A stretch of DNA of 64,000 nucleotides from Acinetobacter lwoffii (GTDB lineage: Bacteria > Pseudomonadota > Gammaproteobacteria > Pseudomonadales > Moraxellaceae), in contig NZ_CP077369.1 in assembly GCF_019048525.1 (NCBI RefSeq), positions 124,001 to 188,000 on the forward strand, written 5' to 3'. The notes below the pieces were generated by a model that did not search any database, was not told where the DNA came from, and saw nothing but the letters and a program-made list of their open reading frames with translations. Positions 10,363 through 18,694 of this stretch are shown here, in pieces; position 1 is the first letter of the stretch, and each line of letters begins with the position of its first letter. The translations under genes and the position numbers were made by a program.

Positions 10363-10803
10363 TTAACTCACGCTTTTGATCCGGCGCATTTTCCGGGTTT
10401 CGAGTTGCACAGGGACTGAAGTATGTTGATGCAGCAATTGCCATTTGCCCTGCTGCTTGCTCAGGCACATGCTGACCCGACACCAGCCCAGCTGGAAAAT
10501 CGGTTCAATCACCGCATAACTCACCCGTACATAACCATCGACTACAGCCAGATCAGAAGTGACATGAATATTAAGGTCTTGGCGTTCGATGCGTATGCCT
10601 TCCGGTATAAATGCCCGATATTGCTGCCAGAGTGCCTGATAGGCTTCTACACCTTTCACTTCCATACTGACATCGACCAGACGGATATCGGGTCGGCATA
10701 ATTGAACAATATCCTGAATTTCAAGTCTGGCTACGGCATTATCCCACTCCTGAAGAAATGCCATGACTTCCTGAGCCAATTTTTCATCCCCAAAAACCTG
10801 CAT
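10363..10803 (-). CDS. NTF2-like / SnoaL-type protein
   Basis: A 146-residue cytosolic protein with an NTF2-like cone fold pattern: an amphipathic N-terminal helix (AQEVMAFLQEWDNAVARL), IVQLCRPDIRLVDVSMEVKG, then beta strands ending in GKWQLLHQHTSVP. Such proteins act as small isomerases, binding modules or oligomerisation domains; the ligand is not predictable. The frame opens at 10854, but the ATG at 10803 has a strong GAAGGA 6 nt upstream and gives a normal-length product. Confidence 0.78.
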   Translation of the reverse strand: MQVFGDEKLAQEVMAFLQEWDNAVARLEIQDIVQLCRPDIRLVDVSMEVKGVEAYQALWQQYRAFIPEGIRIERQDLNIHVTSDLAVVDGYVRVSYAVIEPIFQLGWCRVSMCLSKQQGKWQLLHQHTSVPVQLETRKMRRIKSVS

Positions 10804-11231
10804 AAAATTTCCTTCAACCGGACAAGTCAGACCTGAAATCTGGGATTCAATCAACTCACCGGATTTCTGATCTTTTTGTTCTTATTATTATGCCTATGCT
10901 AAAGCGTTATTCTCGCTTTGCTCTTCACACTGCCGGATTGGATACAGCTCACCTGAAGATTATTTTTTAAATTATTTTTATTTCAATCAGGATGAATATG
11001 CTGTTTCTAGATTGGATGATTCAAAAATCAGCAGCGATTAAAAGTTACTTTAGAACTTTTATCGCATGCCTGTAAATGACATAAAGCGTCATTTAAAAAT
11101 AGAAATAATTTTAGATCTGAATAAAATAGCGAGCTGTTACAGACCAAGTCGATCTGTTTATAAATTTCGTATGGCATTGATAAGGTTTCAAGGCATTTGA
11201 TCATATCATCTCAGCAAATAAAAGCCATCAT
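10804..11231. other. Intergenic region, nothing recognised
   Basis: About 430 nt of AT-rich sequence upstream of the NTF2-like gene and downstream of the tautomerase-like gene. I find no open frame with a ribosome-binding site and no strong hairpin. It presumably carries the NTF2-like gene promoter. Confidence 0.4.
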
Positions 11232-11594
11232 TCAGATAACAGCTTTACGATAAGTCTGCTTTGGCATTTCAATGATTTCGACACAAAGCTGTATTTTTAA
11301 TTCAGGTTGTGGCGCAATATATTGCTGCATCACGTCGAGCACCAATTCGGAAATCGCCTGACGAACTTCGACACTGCGCCCACTCAACAGTGAAACTTTG
11401 GCATGCACATAGGCCTGATCTGTAACAGCATTCAGTCCAATCACATAATCCCGCTGCATAATCGCACGACTTTTTAAATCATTGGGATCAGTGACATGGC
11501 CGGTGTTAAAAAGTGCCTGATGGATCGCGACCAATAAAGGTTTGATCTCGATATGTTGCAGATTGTCAGAATATTCCAGATGCAGGTGCGGTAT
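11232..11594 (-). pseudogene. 5-carboxymethyl-2-hydroxymuconate delta-isomerase homologue without a normal start codon
   Basis: Tautomerase-superfamily protein of the CHMI type, which isomerises an intermediate of homoprotocatechuate degradation using an N-terminal catalytic proline. The reading frame encodes PHLHLEYSDNLQHIEIKPLL followed by the rest of the domain (about 120 residues in all). The codon just before the essential proline, where ATG is expected at 11594-11592, is ATA. No ATG, GTG or TTG lies between it and the upstream in-frame stop (TGA at 11627-11625). The first legal start is TTG at 11534, which would remove the catalytic proline and the first strand. It is either a start-codon mutation (pseudogene), a very rare ATA start, or a sequencing error. 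No 4-hydroxyphenylacetate genes are nearby. Confidence 0.75.
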
Positions 11595-11668
11595 TAAAGT
11601 GGTCTCAAATCGAAAACGTGAGGATCAGAGCGGCAGGAAAATAATCAGCCCAGAATTTCAGTAATAAT

Positions 11669-11702
11669 GAGAATAATACGATACATCAACCGTATTATTC
11701 TC
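11669..11702. repeat. 12-bp perfect inverted repeat
   Basis: GAGAATAATACG / CGTATTATTCTC with a 10-nt loop, between phnA and the tautomerase-like gene (both minus strand). It could be an AT-rich terminator for phnA or an operator. There is no good T-tract on the minus strand. Confidence 0.6.
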
Positions 11703-11730
11703 TCGTCAGAATTTTAGTCTAGGGCTAAAT

Positions 11731-12078
11731 TTAAGCTTTCTTTACATATTCTGATTTCAGTTTCATCGGGCCGATTCCCTCGATTTTACAATCAATATCA
11801 TGCCCATCGGCAGCATCAGGCAGCAAACGGATATTTTTTACCTTGGTGCCCACTTTCACCACTGAAGATGAACCTTTGATTTTCAGGTCTTTAATCACCG
11901 TTACGCTATCACCGTCCGCCAGCACATTGCCGTTGGCATCCTTAATGATCACTTGTTCTTCAGTGACTTCACCTTCTTTCCACTCGTGTTCGCATTCAGG
12001 ACAGATCAGTAGATCGCCATCTGCATAAGTATATTCAGATTGACATTTTGGACAGTTTGGACAGTTTGGCAGATCCAT
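11731..12078 (-). CDS. phnA: PhnA/YjdM family zinc-ribbon protein
   Basis: A 115-residue protein of the PhnA (YjdM) family. An N-terminal zinc ribbon CPNCPKC...CPEC lies within the first 35 residues, followed by the characteristic SH3-like domain [26 protein letters not shown] and an NIRLL segment. Despite the historic name it is not a proven phosphonoacetate hydrolase, and its function is unsettled. The start at 12078 is supported by GAGG with a 5-nt spacer; the longer frame to 12216 is not needed. Confidence 0.92.
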   Translation of the reverse strand: MDLPNCPNCPKCQSEYTYADGDLLICPECEHEWKEGEVTEEQVIIKDANGNVLADGDSVTVIKDLKIKGSSSVVKVGTKVKNIRLLPDAADGHDIDCKIEGIGPMKLKSEYVKKA

Positions 12079-12202
12079 AAGAACCTCGAAAAAAAGAGAA
12101 AAATAAAATAAATGAAACAAATAAGCGCACAGTATAGCATCTTTGTCTGGAGCACTCATGGATAGGACATTGGGATGAAACCTACACAGGAGATCGAAGG
12201 AA

Positions 12203-12649
12203 TTAATTGTCTGCAATCTGGGGATTAACCAGCAAAGATAGGAGTTGCAGTGATTCCTGCCAGCTCAAATGACACACCGCTGGCGGCACCACATCCGGAT
12301 AACCCACCTGAATAATATGCAAACCGGTACCGATTGACACTTTTTCAAAGATGATCGTCACCTCTATTTCACCCTGCAATTCCGGGGTAGAGAACTGATC
12401 GGTATAGCGCAGCAGCTGATTGGGAATGACCTCATGATAAATGCCATGAAAATGATGCTGGGTCCCGGTAGAAAAATTGGTAAAGGTGGTTTTATAGCTG
12501 CCGCCGGGTTTGACTTCCGCATGTTCTACTTTGGCAATAAAGCCATGTGGTGCCAGCCATTTGGCCAGTGCATCCGGATGCACAAAGGCACGATACACCC
12601 GCTCCGGTGGTGCACTGAACACACGATGCATTTTTAAGGTGTAACTCAT
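12203..12649 (-). CDS. SRPBCC / AHSA1-like domain protein
   Basis: A 148-residue START-fold protein of the Activator-of-Hsp90-ATPase-like (AHSA1) family. It opens with [31 protein letters not shown] and keeps the PGGSY and [16 protein letters not shown] motifs, as well as a C-terminal [12 protein letters not shown] helix. These proteins bind hydrophobic ligands in a helix-grip pocket; the ligand is unknown. It stands alone, with an upstream region rich in TGAGT/ACTCA motifs (12726-12800). Confidence 0.87.
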   Translation of the reverse strand: MSYTLKMHRVFSAPPERVYRAFVHPDALAKWLAPHGFIAKVEHAEVKPGGSYKTTFTNFSTGTQHHFHGIYHEVIPNQLLRYTDQFSTPELQGEIEVTIIFEKVSIGTGLHIIQVGYPDVVPPAVCHLSWQESLQLLSLLVNPQIADN

Positions 12650-12835
12650 TTTTTCTTGTCCTTTGTTCTTATTATTTTTTTATTGCGGGATATTCCCTAC
12701 ATTTATTGTGACTAAATCATCAGCCTGAGTTAAGTACTCATTTGAGTTATTTTATCCAGTTTTGAGCTGGCTATATATAATGAGTATGTATCTATACTCA
12801 AGCTCAAATCTTCGTGTAGCAATTAAATAGAGCAA

Positions 12836-12859
12836 TAAAAAAACCCGGCAGCACCGGGT
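12836..12859 (-). terminator. Terminator of the RraB-like gene
   Basis: On the minus strand the stem is ACCCGG / CCGGGT with a 5-nt loop, followed by a run of seven T. It lies just downstream of the stop at 12893. Confidence 0.85.
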
Positions 12860-12892
12860 CTCTTATTTTAAATGCTTTAAATACAAGCATGA

Positions 12893-13282
12893 TCAGCTAC
12901 TACGCAGGCTGCTCTCTTCGTCATCCAGCTCATCATCATAGACATAGGCCATGCAGCCCCAGCCATCATATTCGCCCTGAAATTGTGCAGCGATTTTGCT
13001 GAACCATTGTTCCAGATCCACGATATCTTCGTAGGCAGGCTCCATATACACATAAATCGTGATAATCCATTCCAGGGTATCGCTTTCTTCGTCCTGAAAC
13101 AGGCTGATTTTTTGCTCTTCTTTTAATAGATGCAAGGCACAGCGATCTGCCTGCGCTTCATCCGCAAAGGCAATCGAAAATTCAATTTCGTGCGCTTCTT
13201 GCAAGTCGTCGCCATCCTGATGCATTTGCCACAGTACATTGCCATTTTCATCGTCAGGGAATTGATTGTAATCACGTGACAT
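12893..13282 (-). CDS. RraB-like ribonuclease E inhibitor family protein
   Basis: A 129-residue acidic protein. It opens with a Pro-Asp-Asp-Glu segment, has the two-strand core IEFSIAFADEAQADRCALHLL, and ends with the RraB hallmark EYDGWGCMAYVYDD followed by an acidic tail. RraB proteins bind RNase E and change the set of mRNAs it degrades. Family membership is inferred from the YDGWG motif, size and charge; regulation of RNase E is not shown here. It is a single-gene unit with its own terminator. Confidence 0.78.
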   Translation of the reverse strand: MSRDYNQFPDDENGNVLWQMHQDGDDLQEAHEIEFSIAFADEAQADRCALHLLKEEQKISLFQDEESDTLEWIITIYVYMEPAYEDIVDLEQWFSKIAAQFQGEYDGWGCMAYVYDDELDDEESSLRSS

Positions 13283-13456
13283 AGAAGTATCCTTATTATG
13301 ATGCTGTTTTATTCTGCATTTAAGATTAGCTGATTTTTGTACAATTATCGAGATACAGACAAAAAATATTATCTTTTAACCATAAATAAACATATGATTT
13401 TTATAAATATAAAAATAAGTAAGGGGATCAATATATTCGAGATTCCTCAAGGCCAA

Positions 13457-13480
13457 AAATCCTGAAAAATATCAGGATTT
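13457..13480 (-). terminator. Terminator after the DUF4041 gene
   Basis: Stem AAATCCTGA / TCAGGATTT with a short AT loop, 65 nt downstream of the DUF4041 stop, followed on the minus strand by TTTGG. It shows transcription ends before any nuclease domain could follow. Confidence 0.65.
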
Positions 13481-13543
13481 AAACCAACTTATAGCATTCA
13501 GAATACTCTGGTAAAAATCTTCTAGACCTATGAATGTCATGAT

Positions 13544-14476
13544 CTACGCGATGTGTGGATGCAGATGGTCTTGTTTCAGTTGCAAAAGCAGCGCAGCAAA
13601 CTTGAGTTCCTCTAGACGCAGATCAAGATAGGATTCCCGAATCATCGCCTGACTCAGTGCCTGCCCGGTATAATTCAGCAAGACATAATCATCCTTTAAG
13701 GCTTGCAGCATCTCGCCTAGATTTTCTGTGCTTAATTGAGAGAGATATAAATCTGCCTTACAGTTGAAAGCCAGACTAAGGATTTCAATAGTACTTCGAC
13801 GGCGATTGTCGTCGACATAATTACAGCTCGCCACCTGCTGTGTTTCTATGGCCTGTTGAATTCTGTCACGGACATTGCGTAAATGCCGAACCGCATCCGT
13901 TTCGCTATAACCCTCAATCAGCTGCTCTAAAACCTGTGTTGCGGGAAGCTGCAAGCCGAAGCGCTGGGCCTGTATTTTATGCTCTAAAGCACTCAATACC
14001 TCTTGCAAGCGATGCTGTTGTTTGGCCTGTTCATAATAACCGTGCAAACTTTGTCGGGCCTCCTGCTCAACCTCGGCCACGGCCTGCGCCTGAAACTGGG
14101 CAAGATAATCTTTTACTCTTGCGATATAGGCTTTGAGATCATCGATCATGATCGAAGCATCCAGCTTGGTCGCTTCAACAAAGTTTTCGGCCTGCAAAGT
14201 CCGGTTAATAATATATTGCTCGATATCCCAGATATCCTGATATTTTTTATATTTATTCAGCGCAATGTTTAAACTGCCATTCTGTACCCGCAGTTGGGTG
14301 ATTTCATAATTCAATTCATCAACTTGAGTTTCATAATCTGCCAATTTGCTGCGGGAATGATCCAGATTTTCCTGTAAAAACTAAATATTGCTGCGTAATG
14401 AAGCCTGTACCTTCAAGCTCCATAGCAATGCACATATTGAAATACTCGCGAGAACGAAGAGAGCCATACTGAGCAT
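13544..14476 (-). pseudogene. DUF4041 (SNIPE-associated) protein with in-frame TAG and no nuclease domain
   Basis: The frame opens at ATG 14476, with AGGA 7 nt upstream. It encodes a membrane segment (MALFVLASISICALLWSL), meets TAG at 14383-14381 (codon 32), then continues in the same frame for 278 more codons. The later part has the DUF4041 pattern: coiled coil (VDELNYEITQLRVQNGSL), ALEHKIQAQRFGL, a DRIQQAIETQQVASCNYVDD segment, IEILSLAFNCKADLYLSQL, and ESYLDLRLEELKFAALL. In known full-length members this domain precedes a GIY-YIG-type nuclease and the protein acts at the membrane against incoming phage DNA. Here the frame stops right after DUF4041 and a hairpin follows. It could be a decayed remnant, or a short form that lost the nuclease. 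The downstream part could start at TTG 14344. Confidence 0.72.
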
Positions 14477-15061
14477 CGTTCTTTCCTTTAACCCCGGGCA
14501 GCGCCCTAAACCATCAAATTAAAAATTTATTATAAAGTAATGATTGATTTTGCATCACTTCAGCCAGATAAGCAAAGCCATTGATCACCACTAAGTCATT
14601 CATTCATTTTATTTTTCTACAAAATTTTTATGTGAAAGTCATGTAGGACAGACTGCTTTCCGGCTCAAATCAAATCTATTCTGAAACAACTTACGATATT
14701 TTTTATATCAAAGGATATAATTTGAAAGTTTAAAAATAATGAAAGGAAAATTAAAAAACCATAAAAATAAAGGCATCAGGCCTATAGTGGGAGATAAAAG
14801 AATAAAAATTCTCTAGGCTCATCATCAAGAGATAAACCGAACATTAAAAATTTATGTGCGGTAGTGACAACCGATCAGGCAATGGATCAGTAGAAAATTT
14901 CATTTGAACATGCTTGTAAAGCTACTCATCTCCAAGCTACTATCGAAATAAATTCTCACACTTTTTATTCGGGTTGCCCAGTTTAAGGGCTTGAACCTCA
15001 TTATATTTATGAGCTTAAAAAGCATGTGTCCGGTTGAATCTAACTATTAAGCAGAATCAAA
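14477..15061. other. Intergenic region with no supported gene
   Basis: About 585 nt, AT-rich, between the DUF4041 gene and the pseudouridine synthase. It has one 25-codon basic micro-frame (14739-14816, MKGKLKNHKN...) without a convincing ribosome-binding site. No strong hairpin or RNA family was recognised. Confidence 0.4.
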
Positions 15062-15727
15062 TTAGAACGGTATGGCTGCCTTAATTTCGACCGGGACACC
15101 ACTCAAAGGCTGGGTAAAAGCCAGATAACTGGCATGCAAGGCCATACGATTTAAAGGACTGCGCTGGGGTTCAGGATGATAAATTTTGTCGCCAGTAATG
15201 GGATGACCAATATGCAGCATATGGACGCGAAGCTGGTGGGAACGGCCGGTAATGGGGGTCAGTAACACCCGACTAATGTCTTGCTGAGGTAGATATTCTA
15301 ATGCCTGATACAGGGTTTTGGCAGCCTTGCCCAGTTCAAAATGCACCATCTGACGCGGACGGTTTTCCCAGTCGGTAATCAAAGGCACTTCGACGCTGCC
15401 CTCACCTTCGAGTTTGCCTTGTACCAGCGCGACATAATTTTTAAGTACCGTGCGTGCCTGAAACATTTTACTCACCGCCACTTCTGCATCGCGGTGTTTG
15501 GCAAACATCAAAATACCTGAAGTGGCCATATCCAGACGATGGGTAATTTTGGCCTGCGGATATTTATCCAGCACACGTAAATAGGCACTGTCATGATGCT
15601 CAGGTAAACGCCCTGGAACTGACAATAATCCGGCCGGCTTTTCAATCACCACCAGATCATCGTCTTCATAAACAATATGCAGCGGTTCTTGCGGTGGACA
15701 ATAGACAAAGTCGTTATTGATGGGCAT
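15062..15727 (-). CDS. rluA: RluA-family pseudouridine synthase
   Basis: Converts uridine to pseudouridine in 23S rRNA and/or tRNA. The catalytic motif ITHRLDMATSGILMFAK carries the essential Asp near residue 66. The rest of the RluA fold is present: VYEDDDLVVIEKPAGLLSVP at the start and ITGRSHQLRVHMLHIGHPI at the end. The short single-domain form without an S4 domain matches the dual-specificity RluA (23S U746/tRNA U32) type. The start at ATG 15727 is preferred over TTG 15769, although its ribosome-binding site is weak. Confidence 0.88.
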   Translation of the reverse strand: MPINNDFVYCPPQEPLHIVYEDDDLVVIEKPAGLLSVPGRLPEHHDSAYLRVLDKYPQAKITHRLDMATSGILMFAKHRDAEVAVSKMFQARTVLKNYVALVQGKLEGEGSVEVPLITDWENRPRQMVHFELGKAAKTLYQALEYLPQQDISRVLLTPITGRSHQLRVHMLHIGHPITGDKIYHPEPQRSPLNRMALHASYLAFTQPLSGVPVEIKAAIPF

Positions 15728-15811
15728 TTTAAGGGTACAGCATCTGGAACAATGCGCGCAAAATAACAAGCGGCTTCTAGGCTGTCAATTACCGTGCTTG
15801 ACCAGCTCAGC

Positions 15812-16525
15812 TTAATCTGCCAGATAATAATCGACCGTCGAGACTACACGCACTTTCTTCAAATACGGGGTATTGCTGTCGCGATCTTCAATACTAAACA
15901 GCCCCTGATTGGCGGACTTGATTTTGCCCAGACTGCTTTTTGAATCTGCCGCAAATTTTTCGGCTACACTGCGCGCATTTTCGGTGGCCTGTTCAATCAT
16001 CGCCGGCTTGATGTCATTCAGCTTGGTAAATAAATATTCCGTTCTTTGTCCAGAATCATCTCCGGCAAAGGCAATGCCTTTTCGACCCAAAGCCACCAGA
16101 CGACTTTGTGCCGCACGCACTGCATCTATTTTATGGGTATAGACTGTAATGGTCTGGCTGGCGGTGTAACGTAGCGCGACATTGGCATCCCCGCCATATT
16201 GCTGGGCGTATTTATCGGTGATACTCGGTGAAGCACTGGTAATTTCTTCCGTGCTAAATCCTTCATTTTTTAAGAAGGTCTGAATTTCCTGGGTATTGGT
16301 TTGCATGGTATCGTACAATTCGGCCAAATCCTGACTGCCGGCATTAAAGCGGATTGGCCATACCGCCACATCGGCTTTGACTTCGCGTTCCGACAAGCCT
16401 TTGACCGAAACTATACGTTCATACTGTTTAATTTTCAGCGCGCTATTGCCCAGAATCCATCCTGTAATAATCATTCCCAAGCCGATCAAGGCGCCTAAAA
16501 TCAGGGCCGGTTTGAATTGATTCAT
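15812..16525 (-). CDS. SIMPL (DUF541) domain protein, membrane-anchored periplasmic
   Basis: A 237-residue protein with an N-terminal membrane or signal segment (ALILGALIGLGMIITGWILG) and a SIMPL/DUF541 domain: RIVSVKGLSEREVKADVAVW, a central ITDKYAQQY, AMIEQATENARSVAEKFA and KVRVVSTVDYYL at the end. Family members lie in the periplasm and their role is poorly defined (stress and signalling links have been described). It stands alone upstream of the pseudouridine synthase, co-directional. Confidence 0.86.
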   Translation of the reverse strand: MNQFKPALILGALIGLGMIITGWILGNSALKIKQYERIVSVKGLSEREVKADVAVWPIRFNAGSQDLAELYDTMQTNTQEIQTFLKNEGFSTEEITSASPSITDKYAQQYGGDANVALRYTASQTITVYTHKIDAVRAAQSRLVALGRKGIAFAGDDSGQRTEYLFTKLNDIKPAMIEQATENARSVAEKFAADSKSSLGKIKSANQGLFSIEDRDSNTPYLKKVRVVSTVDYYLAD

Positions 16526-16647
16526 CCTTCAACTCCTTTGAAATCTTTTTTCGTTCTTATTGATCCTGCCACGCTATCAAGTAGCGATAAAATGATACTA
16601 ATTCAATCTTATTTTTATCACTCGAAGATTCAATCACAACATCGTAC

Positions 16648-16896
16648 TTAACCTTGATTTATCAGATAGATTGCAATTAACGGCGTCAGGTTAAACAGCA
16701 GAATCCCAATTTTATAGAGCGCCATCCCTGAATAATGAATCACATCGAAACTGGTATCTGACAGCTGAAACCATTTTCCATGCACCTGTTTCATCCAGTT
16801 TCGGGCAAAGACAAAGACCACGAACCAGATCATGAGAATGACATAATTGATCAGTGTGCAAAACAGTAAAAAGCGACACCAGATATCGAGATTCAT
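16648..16896 (-). CDS. Small DUF6868-like membrane protein
   Basis: An 82-residue protein with two hydrophobic segments (FCTLINYVILMIWFVVFVFA and YKIGILLFNLTPLIAIYL) separated by HGKWFQLSDTSFDVIHYSGMALY. This layout fits the DUF6868 group of small bacterial membrane proteins, of unknown function. The start ATG at 16896 follows AGGGGAATCCTC. It is an isolated gene. Confidence 0.75.
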   Translation of the reverse strand: MNLDIWCRFLLFCTLINYVILMIWFVVFVFARNWMKQVHGKWFQLSDTSFDVIHYSGMALYKIGILLFNLTPLIAIYLINQG

Positions 16897-17425
16897 GAGG
16901 ATTCCCCTAAGGGGCAGCTGATGTTTTAAAATAACAGATCATGTTGAGAAATGAAGGGCTTATTTGTATCTTGCGCAGCTAGATATTTTTCTTAAATTTA
17001 TGATTTATATTTATTTTAATTTTTTATTCTGCGTATATTACTAGAGAATTTTTTAGGGTGTTGGGAAAACTCGCAATGGTTTACTTCAACTATCATTCTT
17101 TGTAAGACCTGATCTTATAGCCTATAAACTTTTGGTCTATAGCGTCCTAAGCCGGATCGAGACCTTTTGGGTTCGTACTGCACTCGCGTTTTGCGCCGCT
17201 CACAGCATGCTACTCTTTCCGATCCCATCACACCCTTGAAAGCTATATTAGGCAAAGATGGACGGGATTAATTTCCTATGTTTTTTTAATTTCGATTAAA
17301 TCTGAAAATTTATTTCACTATTAACCCCAATATAGAGAAATAAATTCCATTTCTTATTTTTTACGCTTTTTTATTCGCCAAAATGAGACTTTATTGCAAT
17401 TTATATTCAGGAAATAATTACTATT
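16897..17425. other. Intergenic region with no supported gene
   Basis: About 530 nt. It is mostly AT-rich, but the part at roughly 17140-17240 is clearly richer in GC than its flanks. It does not fold into a tRNA shape by eye and shows no ribosome-binding site; it may be a decayed gene or repeat. Nothing else was recognised. Confidence 0.4.
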
Positions 17426-17689
17426 TTATTGAAAGAATGTTCCCTGAATCCATTGCGCACTAAACCACCAGGCACTGATCGCTGACATCCCGCACAGAAG
17501 ATTGGCCAAGACCTTGTTGAGCCTGGTCAGTTCAGAACTATAAATTTTCAGATTAAGCAGATAAGCGATCACAGCGTAAAACGAGCCAATCGCGCCCCCA
17601 AAAAGAATCAGGATCAGCGGCCATGCAGAATAGAAATGGGCTTTTTTATCTAATTTTCCTGATTCTGGCGCGTGCTGTTGAATATCCAT
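17426..17689 (-). CDS. Hypothetical two-helix membrane protein
   Basis: An 87-residue protein starting MDIQQHAPESGKLDKKAHF, followed by two hydrophobic helices (WPLILILFGGAIGSFYAVIAYLL and VLANLLCGMSAISAWWFSAQ). GAGGG lies about 9 nt before the ATG at 17689, so this start is preferred to 17725. No family recognised. Confidence 0.7.
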   Translation of the reverse strand: MDIQQHAPESGKLDKKAHFYSAWPLILILFGGAIGSFYAVIAYLLNLKIYSSELTRLNKVLANLLCGMSAISAWWFSAQWIQGTFFQ

Positions 17690-17802
17690 AGGTGATAGCC
17701 CTCTTTTTAATATATGCACTTGCACTATTTCTAGGCAGATATTTATCCTTTAGAAAATATTTGCCTTCTAGGACTTTCACTGAAGCAAGAAGCAGACCAG
17801 TT

Positions 17803-18024
17803 TTAACGTACAAAAAGCTGTCGGGTATGATGATTGATATAGGCATTTAGCCCATCCCCATATTGAGCGAGCTGTTTCATGTTTTCGACATGCTGATAAC
17901 TGGCACTGCTATAGCTATAGGTATAAACTTTCGAGGTTTTTTTGAATTGAACGCGAATAAACTCGTTACCAATCTCGTAATTGGCAACACCTGAGTCGTG
18001 ATTAAGATCAAGATAATGTTGCAA
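17803..18024 (-). CDS. Small KTSC-like protein
   Basis: A 73-residue protein. SGVANYEIGNEFIRVQFKKT followed by a VYTYSYSSAS strand and a terminal helix with NAYINHH resembles the KTSC fold found in small bacterial and phage proteins; the match is weak. It must start at TTG 18024, because no ATG or GTG lies between the upstream in-frame stop and that codon. AGGG sits 8 nt before the TTG. Confidence 0.6.
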   Translation of the reverse strand: MQHYLDLNHDSGVANYEIGNEFIRVQFKKTSKVYTYSYSSASYQHVENMKQLAQYGDGLNAYINHHTRQLFVR

Positions 18025-18125
18025 TTGAGCTGCCCTAAATACTTTGAATCTAGAGTTTTAGATGGGGTTTTATTGATTATTTTTCAATCAATCTTAAACT
18101 ATAAATAGGGATGTTTAAATAGCAA

Positions 18126-18151
18126 AAAGCCCTATCGAGTAATAGGGCTTT
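18126..18151 (-). terminator. Terminator after the zinc-ribbon gene
   Basis: 10-bp perfect stem AAAGCCCTAT / ATAGGGCTTT, loop of 6 nt, followed on the minus strand by TTGC. It is 38 nt beyond the stop. Confidence 0.8.
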
Positions 18152-18188
18152 CATTCAAAACAGAGGGTAACTGTTTGAGTTGTTTTGC

Positions 18189-18332
18189 TTAGGCATTCTT
18201 ATTGTTAAATTGATTGCCTTGGCATTTGGTACACGGTGGTAAACGATCAGTACCAATTTCTAAGTAGGTGCGGTGTCCGCATTGAACACAAAAATAGAAG
18301 CCTGTTCCGGGTTTTTCGCCAGCAGTAACCAT
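18189..18332 (-). CDS. Small zinc-ribbon protein
   Basis: A 47-residue protein with a CVQC...CTKC zinc-binding pair: MVTAGEKPGTGFYFCVQCGH, then PPCTKCQGNQF. It is a rubredoxin-like zinc ribbon; partner and function are unknown. GGAG lies 7 nt upstream of the ATG at 18332, which decides the start against the longer frame at 18431. Confidence 0.82.
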   Translation of the reverse strand: MVTAGEKPGTGFYFCVQCGHRTYLEIGTDRLPPCTKCQGNQFNNKNA

Positions 18333-18694
18333 CTTTGTTCTCCATGGTTTTAGAAATGGTCTGACTAGTATAACCCTCTGGTAATGAATGTCTATTGTCC
18401 ATTTTTGTAAATGATAGTGTCGTTTGGGCAAAGTAGTATTTCTAATTATTATTTAGTAACTTATTAATTAAGTGATAATTTATTATTTTTTTCAAGTTAA
18501 CTAGTTTAATAACATTGAGATAAGTGATGCATAAGGCCAAGTATAGCGCAGTGCGTTAATACAAAATTATCACCATAGCCATATGAAATTTTATATTCCC
18601 TTAAAGTTATAGACGTCTTTAATCTAATGTGGTTCCGTTAATTAGACCACTCAATTCAGTTTTATAAGTGATAAATCCGCTCTAAATATTTAAA

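Noticed and set aside
14739-14816. 25-codon basic micro-ORF
   Set aside because: No convincing ribosome-binding site and nothing in it beyond lysine-rich codons of AT-rich DNA.
17140-17240. GC-richer stretch that might be a tRNA or small RNA
   Set aside because: No acceptor or TPsiC-type pairing by eye and no terminator after it.
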